Assembly (NCBI GenBank): GCA_015065395.1 | Contig: SVQJ01000007.1 | Span: 1-21,689, forward strand | Source of the DNA: Oscillospiraceae bacterium | Lineage (GTDB): Bacteria > Bacillota > Clostridia > Oscillospirales > CAG-272 | Direction: 5' to 3' | DNA length: 21,689 nucleotides | In this document: in pieces, positions 14,989 to 21,157 of the stretch | Layout: each line of letters starts with the position of its first letter | Numbering within the stretch: the first letter of the stretch is position 1 | Notes under the pieces: model-generated | Told to the model about the DNA's origin: nothing | Seen by the model: the letters and a program-made list of their open reading frames with translations, nothing else | Databases searched by the model: none | Made by a program: the position numbers and the translations under genes

Positions 14989-16101
14989 TCAGTCAACAAG
15001 GGAAACTTCCTTGCCAGTAGCAGCAGACTCATAGATCGCGGAGAGGATCTTGATCATGTTAACGCCCTGCTGAGGAACGAAGTCGGGCTCTGCACCGTCA
15101 AGAACAACATCGAGGAAGTGGCGGAGGTTGTTCTCGTGGCCGGGAACGCCGTCCTGAACCGTAACGTCAACGTCGATAAGCTTTCCGTAAACCTCGGTGA
15201 GGATCTTGGAGGAGGTACCGCTCTGGGTCCACTTAAGGCCTGCCTTGGAGCCGCGAAGCTCAACGAAGTTCAGGTCATGATCTTCGATATTGGATGCCCA
15301 TGAGAACTCGATCTGGAGGCAAGCGCCGTTATCGAATTTGATGAAGCCCATTGCAAGGTCTTCAACGTCGAACGTACCGTCTGCCTTAACCTCGCCGAAT
15401 CTTGCGTGCTCACTGGAAGCATCGCCCTCGTTATCGGCAAACTTTGTAAAGATAGAGCCGGAAACAGCAACGGGAGTGGGGTTACCCATGATATAGATCG
15501 CAAGGTCGATCATGTGAACGCCAAGGTCGATAAGGGGACCGCCGCCGGACTGCTCCTTGGTGGTGAACCAGCCGCCCTTGCCGGGGATACCGCGGCGGCG
15601 GATCCATCCGCAGCGTCCGCAATAGATATCGCCGAACTCGCCCGCGTCAGCAAGTCTCTTAACCTTTTTGGAGGAGGAGGTGTGGCGGTTGTTTCTCATG
15701 ATCATGAGCACCTTGCCTGCATCCTCGCTGGCCTTCTTCATTTTGAGAGCTTCCTCAACGCTAACCGCATCGGGCTTCTCGCAGAATACGTGCATACCGA
15801 GCTCCAGTGCCTTGCAGGCAAAAACGGAGTGGAGGTAGTTGGGGGTACAGATATCGATAGCCTCCATGCCGGGGTGCTTTACGAATTCTTCAAAATCGGT
15901 ATAGCGTGCAGCATTGTCGATAACATCAGTGTTGTGATAATTATGCGCAAGATCTGTAACCTCATCCATTTTGGAGGGGATGATATCGCAGATAGCAACG
16001 ATCTCAACTCTGTCGCTCACGTTCTTGTATGCAGGAAGGTGAGACCATCTCATGATACCGCCGCAGCCGACGATACCGATCTTAAGCTTTTTGTTTTCCA
16101 T
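14989..16101 (-). CDS. Gfo/Idh/MocA-family NAD(P)-dependent oxidoreductase
   Basis: 370 residues. The N-terminal Rossmann domain shows GIVGCGGIMRWSHLPAY (9-25) for the dinucleotide, then CTPNYLHSVFACKALE and CEKP (107-110) with the conserved Lys109. The C-terminal substrate domain shows GGGPLIDLGVHMIDLAIYIMG, with Asp192 and His196 as catalytic pair. Members oxidise or reduce sugars, inositols and related polyols; the substrate here is not readable. AAGGA precedes the ATG. It lies 33 bases downstream of the aquaporin gene in the same direction and ends before a strong terminator, so the two probably form an operon. Confidence 0.95.
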   Translation of the reverse strand: MENKKLKIGIVGCGGIMRWSHLPAYKNVSDRVEIVAICDIIPSKMDEVTDLAHNYHNTDVIDNAARYTDFEEFVKHPGMEAIDICTPNYLHSVFACKALELGMHVFCEKPDAVSVEEALKMKKASEDAGKVLMIMRNNRHTSSSKKVKRLADAGEFGDIYCGRCGWIRRRGIPGKGGWFTTKEQSGGGPLIDLGVHMIDLAIYIMGNPTPVAVSGSIFTKFADNEGDASSEHARFGEVKADGTFDVEDLAMGFIKFDNGACLQIEFSWASNIEDHDLNFVELRGSKAGLKWTQSGTSSKILTEVYGKLIDVDVTVQDGVPGHENNLRHFLDVVLDGAEPDFVPQQGVNMIKILSAIYESAATGKEVSLVD

Positions 16102-16134
16102 AATTAATCCTTGCCTTTTTGTTTTTAATATGAA

Positions 16135-16800
16135 TTATTCCTTCTCGGATGTAAGGAATTTATAAACGAGTGCCGCGAGAACGCCGCCGATAAGGGGTGC
16201 TACGATGAATACCCAAACATTGGAAAGAGCTGCTCCGCCTGCGAAGAGAGCGGGACCGAAGGAGCGGGCAGGGTTTACGCTGGTGCCGGTGAGGGCGATG
16301 CCAAAGAGGTGAACGAGAACGAGGGAGAGACCGATAACGATGCCTGCAACCGCGCCGTTTTCGATCTTGGACGTTACGCCGAGAATAGCGATAACGAATA
16401 CGAAGGTAAGGATGATCTCGATGATAAGGGAACGAATGATATCATCCTTGTAGAGACCGTTTGCGCCGAAGCCGCAATTCTTACCGAAAATAACGAGGAG
16501 CATTGCAGCACCTGCGATTGCGCCCAAAAACTGAGCGATAACGTATCCGATGAAGTCCTTAACGGTCATCTTACCGCTCACAAGCATTGCTATGGATACT
16601 GCGGGGTTGATATGGCATCCGGAAACATTGCCGATGGAATATGCCATGGCAACGATAACGAGACCGAATGCAAGGGCTGTCAAAAGATAGCCGGAGCCGA
16701 GAACAGCGTCACAGCCAACTGCGCAAGCGGTTCCGCAGGCGAAAAGAACCAGCACGAAAGTACCGATAAATTCCGCAATGTACTTTTTAATTGCGTTCAT
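16135..16800 (-). CDS. Aquaporin (MIP family, water-selective type)
   Basis: 221-residue six-helix channel with both NPA boxes, at 65-67 (GCHINPAVS) and 176-178 (GTSVNPARS). The predicted aromatic/arginine filter, aligned by eye to E. coli AqpZ, is Phe45, His164, Thr173 and Arg179. This matches the narrow water-selective set of AqpZ, not the Trp/Gly/Phe/Arg set of glycerol facilitators. GGAGG lies 6-7 bases before the ATG. It is transcribed from a consensus-like promoter ahead of the oxidoreductase gene. The pairing might suggest a polyol substrate, but the filter argues for water; other small solutes remain possible. Confidence 0.95.
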   Translation of the reverse strand: MNAIKKYIAEFIGTFVLVLFACGTACAVGCDAVLGSGYLLTALAFGLVIVAMAYSIGNVSGCHINPAVSIAMLVSGKMTVKDFIGYVIAQFLGAIAGAAMLLVIFGKNCGFGANGLYKDDIIRSLIIEIILTFVFVIAILGVTSKIENGAVAGIVIGLSLVLVHLFGIALTGTSVNPARSFGPALFAGGAALSNVWVFIVAPLIGGVLAALVYKFLTSEKE

Positions 16801-16851
16801 AATGAACCTCCTTAATAATTTATCGGCTGCACTGCCGATATAGTTATATAT

Positions 16852-16880
16852 ATTATATCAAAATACTATTATGATTTCAA
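16852..16880 (-). promoter_or_regulatory. SigA-type promoter for the aquaporin operon
   Basis: Minus-strand -35 TTGAAA (16880-16875), 17-base spacer, -10 TATAAT (16857-16852). The leader contains a small ATCGGC/GCCGAT hairpin (16822-16839) just ahead of the ribosome site. Confidence 0.75.
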
Positions 16881-16926
16881 GTATTTGCATTAAAAACTTA
16901 CCGCCAAATACAATTATAATACCGTG

Positions 16927-16965
16927 TTGACAAGCGGTTGGATAAGGTGTAAAATACTGTATAAT
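16927..16965 (+). promoter_or_regulatory. SigA-type promoter for the transglutaminase-like lipoprotein
   Basis: TTGACA (16927-16932), 17-base spacer, TAAAAT (16950-16955), with a second perfect TATAAT at 16960-16965 that could be used with the -35-like TTGGAT (16938-16943). It lies 22-32 bases before the start at 16987. Confidence 0.7.
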
Positions 16966-16986
16966 ATATCCGTTCGTGAGGTATTT

Positions 16987-18108
16987 ATGAGGGCATTCAA
17001 ATCTGTGATCTGTGCGCTTTTGATCGTTTCTGTGCTTTTCTCTTTTTCAGGCTGCTTTGTCAACGATTTTATAGACGATGTTTTCGGCTCGATGTCAATG
17101 GGAAATGCTCCCGAAAGGATGAACGAAACAGAGATATACGAGTATTTCATGGATAACATTCCCCGATTCAAAACGGATTTTGTTTTTGAAAATGCTGATG
17201 AAGAGCTTGTGGTTCAGGTCTATGACAGTATAATCGAAGCCCATCCTGAGTTTTTCTGGCTGGGAAACGGATATGAAAGTCTGACAGAGACCAAGGGAGC
17301 TGTGTCAAAGGTTGCATTTTCTCCGATCACCCTTGATGAGATGGATGAGGTGGAAAGAGGCTATGCCGATGAATTTCACCGCATTGCCGGTGATATCGTT
17401 AAAGAGGCAAAACAGCTTTCATCAGACTATGAAAGGGTGCTTTTCGTTCACGATACCATTATTGAGAGCACGGATTATGACAAAGAGGCGGCTGCGCTCA
17501 TCGGAAGCTCCTCTTCAGACAATATCCTTCATCGCGAGGCAACCGCATACGGATGCCTCGTTGAGGGAGAGGCAGTATGCTCAGGTTATTCCTCTGCATT
17601 CCAGCACATAATGAACAAGCTTTGTATCGAATGCAAAAGAGTCTCCGGAACAGGAATGAACGGTGAGAGCCATCAGTGGAATATCGTAAAGATAGACGGT
17701 GAGAATTATTACATAGACGTTACCTGGGATGATCCCGTAACCGATGACGGAAGGGATAATCTCGTCTATGATTATTTCCTCATAACCACGGAGGAGCTTC
17801 TTCTTACTCATGAGATCGATGCTGATGAGCTCGTGCCTTTGTGTACTGCTGATGAATATAATTATTTTGTATACAACGGTCTCTATGTGGGAGAGTATTC
17901 CTTCAGGGCTGTTGAAAGGATAATAGAGGATCATAGCCGAGAAAGGAGCGTTTCCTTGAAATTTGAAAGCGATGATGAGCTGATGAAGGCACAAAATGAG
18001 CTCTTGGGCGAGTCGCGAATATTTGATATAGATTCTGTTTCCTCAGGCGCGGGCTCTGTTTACTATCTTTCCGGTGCAAACGGACTTGTTCTCACGATAT
18101 ATTGGTGA
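16987..18108 (+). CDS. Lipoprotein with transglutaminase-like (papain-fold) domain
   Basis: 373 residues from the ATG at 16987 (GAGG just upstream); the in-frame ATG at 16924 falls before the promoter and is rejected. The signal peptide ends in a lipobox FSGC with lipidated Cys23. The central domain carries the transglutaminase-like triad: Cys198 (EAVCSGYSSAF), His229 (SHQWNIV) and Asp244 (YIDVTWDDP). The domain is common in secreted Bacillota proteins, where it may be a protease, cross-linker or peptidoglycan-linked enzyme; the reaction here is unknown. The C-terminal 100 residues do not match anything I recognise. Monocistronic, followed at once by a terminator. Confidence 0.88.
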   Translation: MRAFKSVICALLIVSVLFSFSGCFVNDFIDDVFGSMSMGNAPERMNETEIYEYFMDNIPRFKTDFVFENADEELVVQVYDSIIEAHPEFFWLGNGYESLTETKGAVSKVAFSPITLDEMDEVERGYADEFHRIAGDIVKEAKQLSSDYERVLFVHDTIIESTDYDKEAAALIGSSSSDNILHREATAYGCLVEGEAVCSGYSSAFQHIMNKLCIECKRVSGTGMNGESHQWNIVKIDGENYYIDVTWDDPVTDDGRDNLVYDYFLITTEELLLTHEIDADELVPLCTADEYNYFVYNGLYVGEYSFRAVERIIEDHSRERSVSLKFESDDELMKAQNELLGESRIFDIDSVSSGAGSVYYLSGANGLVLTIYW

Positions 18109-18119
18109 TCGTAATGAAG

Positions 18120-18163
18120 AAAAAACTTGCAAGGGCTTGTGCCAAAGCTCCTGCAAGTTTTTT
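18120..18163. terminator. Rho-independent terminator
   Basis: 12-bp perfect outer stem AAAAAACTTGCA / TGCAAGTTTTTT (18120-18131 with 18152-18163), a partly paired inner part (GCTT/AAGC) and a T-run, 11 bases after the lipoprotein stop. Confidence 0.88.
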
Positions 18164-18206
18164 TGCCTGTCCAACCGTTTCTTTACGGGTGGATATGCGT
18201 TTTCCC

Positions 18207-18487
18207 GTTCTTTCCTTGAAAGGAAAGAACCAAAGGAACTTTAAGAAGACAACGATAGCGAAAAGGCAAAAAGTCCCTAAAAAGAGGAAGGTTCACAAAA
18301 ATGAACGAGCTCATTTTTGTGAACCTTCCTCTTTTTAGGTTAGGCCACCGCATGTGCCCAAGCCAAAGCAAGGACTGCTTTGGCGCTGCCTTTCGCCTTG
18401 CAAGATTCAGCTAAACCCATACTTAAAGTTTTTTGCAGAGCTTTTTTTCAAAAAAGCGACCGCTTCTTCTTTTGTGATGTAATTTGA
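18207..18487. repeat. Dispersed repeat copy D (complete, best preserved)
   Basis: Left-end inverted repeat 18207-18217/18220-18230 (GTTCTTTCCTT / AAGGAAAGAAC). The long-range complementary arms are AACTTTAAG (18237-18245) with CTTAAAGTT (18422-18430), and GCGAAAAGGC (18258-18267) with GCCTTTCGC (18388-18396, one bulge). Core palindrome 18276-18339. Accessory hairpin GCCAAAGCA/TGCTTTGGC (18362-18370 / 18376-18384). Right-end hairpin GCTTTTTTT/AAAAAAGC, then GCGACCG to 18462. The tail TGTAATTTGA (to about 18487) is shared with copy E, so the right boundary may lie there. This fills most of the gene-free gap 18109-18580. Confidence 0.88.
18276..18339. terminator. Core palindrome of repeat D (29-bp perfect arms)
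   Basis: 18276-18304 is the exact reverse complement of 18311-18339 with a 6-base loop (ACGAGC). The arm (CCTAAAAAGAGGAAGGTTCA, then CAAAAATGA) is the counterpart of copy B's, with compensated differences. It could act as a second terminator in either direction. Confidence 0.7.
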
Positions 18488-18511
18488 ACCGCACCAAAAA
18501 GCGAAAAAGTG

Positions 18512-18540
18512 TTGACAACTGCAGAAAGCGGAGATATAAT
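18512..18540 (+). promoter_or_regulatory. Consensus SigA promoter of the metal-efflux operon
   Basis: Perfect -35 TTGACA (18512-18517), 17-base spacer, perfect -10 TATAAT (18535-18540). The operator lies immediately downstream, across the expected start of transcription. Confidence 0.9.
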
Positions 18541-18541
18541 G

Positions 18542-18567
18542 AACACATGAACAGTTATTCATGCGTT
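18542..18567 (+). promoter_or_regulatory. 12-2-12 ArsR/SmtB-type operator
   Basis: Half-sites AACACATGAACA (18542-18553) and TATTCATGCGTT (18556-18567) flank GT. The second half, reverse-complemented, matches the first at 10 of 12 positions. From memory the sequence is very close to the SmtB site of the cyanobacterial smt operator (TGAACA with TATTCA). Its place 1-27 bases after the -10 box fits repression of initiation by the metal-free regulator encoded next. Confidence 0.85.
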
Positions 18568-18580
18568 TGGAGGTGAAGGT

Positions 18581-18910
18581 ATGGATGAAATACATAAGGA
18601 CGATTTTGAAGGGGTGAAGGCAGCTCTTCCCGATGATGAGATGCTTTATGACCTTGCGGAGCTTTATAAGATCTTCGGTGATACCACCAGGGTCAAGCTT
18701 TTATATATTCTTTTTGAAGGGGAGATGTGTGTTCAGCATCTTTCCGAGCTTTTGGGAGTTTCCCAGTCTGCAGTCTCTCATCAGCTGCGTATATTAAAGG
18801 GGGCCCGTCTTGTACGCTATCGTCGTGACGGAAAGACCGTATACTACTGCCTTGCGGATGAACACGTGCGCCGTATCATAGAATGCGGTGCAGAGCATAT
18901 CAATGAATAA
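18581..18910 (+). CDS. ArsR/SmtB-family metal-sensing repressor
   Basis: 109 residues. The winged helix-turn-helix reads LSELLGVSQSAVSHQLRILKGARLVRYRRDGKTVYY (about 54-89). The C-terminal helix carries the alpha-5 metal site with Asp93, His95, His106 and Glu109, with the same spacing as Asp104, His106, His117 and Glu120 of SmtB, pointing to zinc sensing. A Cys50 in GEMCVQHL sits where SmtB/CadC have an alpha-3 cysteine, but the second CadC cysteine is replaced. GGAGG (18569-18573) is 7 bases before the ATG. It should repress itself and the two downstream genes until Zn (or Cd, Pb, Co) binds. Confidence 0.95.
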   Translation: MDEIHKDDFEGVKAALPDDEMLYDLAELYKIFGDTTRVKLLYILFEGEMCVQHLSELLGVSQSAVSHQLRILKGARLVRYRRDGKTVYYCLADEHVRRIIECGAEHINE

Positions 18911-18929
18911 TACAAAAGGAGATAATATC

Positions 18930-19151
18930 ATGATAAAAACATTCAGACTTTCAGAGATCGACTGTCCTGTTTGTGCAGGAAAGGTGCAGGACGCTATTGC
19001 CGCTATTGACGGCGTAAAGATGGCAAGGGTTGATTTTCTCGTATTGAAACTCACCATTGAAGCTGATGAAGAGGATTTTCCGAAGATCATGAAAAAGGCA
19101 GCTAAGGCTGTGCGCCGTGTGGAGCCTGACTGTGAGATAGAGGAGATCTGA
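18930..19151 (+). CDS. Stand-alone HMA-domain metal-binding protein
   Basis: 73 residues from the ATG at 18930 (AAAGGAG at 18915-18921, 8 bases upstream); an earlier in-frame ATG at 18888 lies inside arsR. The ferredoxin-like heavy-metal-associated fold shows the metal motif IDCPVCAGKV with Cys12 and Cys15. In most Zn/Cd P1B-ATPases this domain is fused to the pump's N-terminus; here it is a separate gene, 13 bases ahead of an ATPase that lacks it, so it probably acts as the detached metal-delivery or regulatory domain. A CopZ-like chaperone is the alternative, but the context favours Zn/Cd. Confidence 0.9.
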   Translation: MIKTFRLSEIDCPVCAGKVQDAIAAIDGVKMARVDFLVLKLTIEADEEDFPKIMKKAAKAVRRVEPDCEIEEI

Positions 19152-19164
19152 AGCGGAGATCAAA

Positions 19165-20994
19165 ATGGTAAAATTCAGGCTTAACAGAGGTCAGAAAAAA
19201 AGACTTTTGTCTATTGTAAGCGGAGGCGGGCTGTTTTTTGCCGCAGCGGTACTTCACCTATTTCATCTTCCTCTTCCTTCTGCGCTATGCTTTATCGGTG
19301 CCGGGGTGTGTGCCGGGATAATGTGCGTAACAAGGGCGGCGAGAGGAATACTATCCGGTAATTTTTTTGATGAGAATACTCTTATGACCATTGCCGCCGT
19401 TGGGGCGGTGCTTCTCGGTGAATACGCTGAATGTGCAGCGGTCATGGTGCTTTATCAAGTGGGAGAGCTGTTTCAGTCTATTGCAGTGGGCAAGTCCCGC
19501 CGTGCAATAAGCTCTCTTTCTGCTCTTTGCCCCGATTATGCAAATCTCGTAGTTTCGGGAGAAGAGAGGACTGTAGCGCCTTCGGAATTGCAGATCGGTG
19601 ATATCATTCGTATAAAGCCCGGCGAGCGCATTCCCGTGGATTGCATAATTGAAACGGGAGAGACCGCTGTGGATACCTCTCCTGTTACCGGTGAGAGTGT
19701 GCCGCGGGATCTCTCTGTTGGGGATAAGCTGTTTTCGGGCTGTATAAATCAAACGGGAGTTGTTGTTTGCAGAGTAGATGCCGCAACGGAGGACAGCGCC
19801 GCAGGAAGGATACTTCGTCTTGCTGAAACTGCAAGCGACAGAAAGACCAGGTCTGAGGCGTTTATCACCCGATTTGCAAAGGTTTATACTCCCCTTGTGT
19901 GTCTTCTTGCTATCACGGTAGCTTTCGGTGTGCCTTCACTTTTGTGGGCGCTTCGGATACAATCCTTTGGAGATGCGTTTATTGAATGGAGCTTGCGTGC
20001 GCTGACGATGCTCGTTATTTCCTGCCCCTGCGCCCTTGTCATATCCGTGCCTCTCGGGTATTTCTGCGGTCTGGGCAATGCATCGAAAAACGGTATCCTT
20101 GTAAAGGGAAGCACGTATATTGACAGCCTTGCAAGGGTGAAAAATGCTGTTTTCGATAAAACAGGAACTCTTACCGAGGGTGAGCTAATGGTGACCGATG
20201 TTGAAGGCGGATATGACAAAAATGAGCTTTTGTCCTTAGCACGGGCGGCAGAGGAGAATTCATCCCACCCGATAGCAAAAGCAATTTTGGCAGTTGCAGA
20301 AAATAAATATACTGCCGTTGAATCTAAGGAAATATCGGGAACGGGAGTTTTTGCAATTCTTGAGGACGGAAGAGAAATAAAGGTGATCCGTCCTGAAAAA
20401 GGTGTTATCGGAACGGCTGTTGATGTTATTTGTGACGAAATGTATCTTGGAAGGATATATTTTGAGGATGTGATAAAGCCCACCGCAGGTATTGCGCTGG
20501 AAAAGCTGAAAAAGCAGGGAATCGAGAAATGCATCATGCTTACGGGTGATAATTCTACAGTTGCCGAAAACGTTGGTGCAGCTCTTAAGATGGATGAGGT
20601 CTATTCTCAGCTTCTTCCCGAAGATAAATACGGGAAGATCGAAGAGCTTTGCCGTCAGGGAACCGTAATGTATGTCGGCGACGGTATAAACGATTCTCCC
20701 TCTCTTGCGCGTGCAGATGTGGGTGTGGCCATGGGAGTTTTGGGGAGCGGAGCTGCGATCGAAAGCGGCGATATTGTGCTTATGAGCCGGGATCTTGAAA
20801 AGCTCTCTTATGCACACTCTCTTTCAAAGAGAACGGTTCGCACGGTCAAAGCAAACATAATCATATCTCTGGGGGTAAAGCTTGCGGTGCTTTTGCTCGC
20901 CGCGCTAAACCTTGTGGGAATGTGGGCGGCGATCGTTGCGGATGTTGGGGTATGCATTCTTTGCGTCACAAACTCCGTCAGACTTTTGAAATGA
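19165..20994 (+). CDS. P1B-type Zn/Cd-exporting ATPase (CadA/ZntA-like)
   Basis: 609-residue heavy-metal pump without an N-terminal HMA domain. Motifs: TGES in the actuator (PVTGESVP), the transmembrane metal site CPC at 287-289 (ISCPCALVISVP), phosphorylation Asp331 in DKTGT, the nucleotide-domain SSHPIAKAI, and GDGINDSPSLARADVGVAMG from 505. Asp593 in the last helix (VADVGVCILCVTNSVRLLK) is the residue that marks the Zn/Cd/Pb P1B-2 subgroup (Asp714 of ZntA). It is a membrane protein with eight expected helices. Third gene of the arsR operon, 13 bases after the HMA gene. Confidence 0.95.
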   Translation: MVKFRLNRGQKKRLLSIVSGGGLFFAAAVLHLFHLPLPSALCFIGAGVCAGIMCVTRAARGILSGNFFDENTLMTIAAVGAVLLGEYAECAAVMVLYQVGELFQSIAVGKSRRAISSLSALCPDYANLVVSGEERTVAPSELQIGDIIRIKPGERIPVDCIIETGETAVDTSPVTGESVPRDLSVGDKLFSGCINQTGVVVCRVDAATEDSAAGRILRLAETASDRKTRSEAFITRFAKVYTPLVCLLAITVAFGVPSLLWALRIQSFGDAFIEWSLRALTMLVISCPCALVISVPLGYFCGLGNASKNGILVKGSTYIDSLARVKNAVFDKTGTLTEGELMVTDVEGGYDKNELLSLARAAEENSSHPIAKAILAVAENKYTAVESKEISGTGVFAILEDGREIKVIRPEKGVIGTAVDVICDEMYLGRIYFEDVIKPTAGIALEKLKKQGIEKCIMLTGDNSTVAENVGAALKMDEVYSQLLPEDKYGKIEELCRQGTVMYVGDGINDSPSLARADVGVAMGVLGSGAAIESGDIVLMSRDLEKLSYAHSLSKRTVRTVKANIIISLGVKLAVLLLAALNLVGMWAAIVADVGVCILCVTNSVRLLK

Positions 20995-21000
20995 AGAAAG

Positions 21001-21070
21001 GCTCATTCTTAAAGCTTTTTGCAGAGCTTTTCAGAAAAAGCGACCGATTTTTTATGAAACTGTAATTTGA
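21001..21070. repeat. Dispersed repeat copy E (right end only)
   Basis: It starts just after the ATPase stop. TTCTTAAAGCTTTTTGCAGA, then GCTTTTCAGAAAAAGC and GCGACCG match the right end of copy D, and the shared tail TGTAATTTGA follows at about 21061-21070. The left end and core are missing. Confidence 0.8.
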
Positions 21071-21075
21071 CAAAT

Positions 21076-21120
21076 AAAAAAGTCTTGTAGAAGCTGAAAT
21101 TGCTTTTACAAGACTTTTTT
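21076..21120. terminator. Bidirectional rho-independent terminator
   Basis: Perfect 14-bp stem AAAAAAGTCTTGTA (21076-21089) with 21107-21120, a 17-base inner part partly pairing AAGC/GCTT, and A/T tracts on both sides. It sits between the convergent ATPase gene and the nucleoside hydrolase gene. Confidence 0.9.
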
Positions 21121-21157
21121 AGCTTATGTTTCATTTGAGGACTTTGCTGCTTTTCGA

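Noticed and set aside
15406..16107. Plus-strand ORF of 233 aa
   Set aside because: It is antisense to the Gfo/Idh oxidoreductase, whose motifs are clear.
12210..16955. Shared TTGACA-17-TAAAAT promoters before miaA and the transglutaminase gene as a co-regulated pair
   Set aside because: The spacers match at only about 7 of 17 positions, as expected for ordinary SigA promoters.
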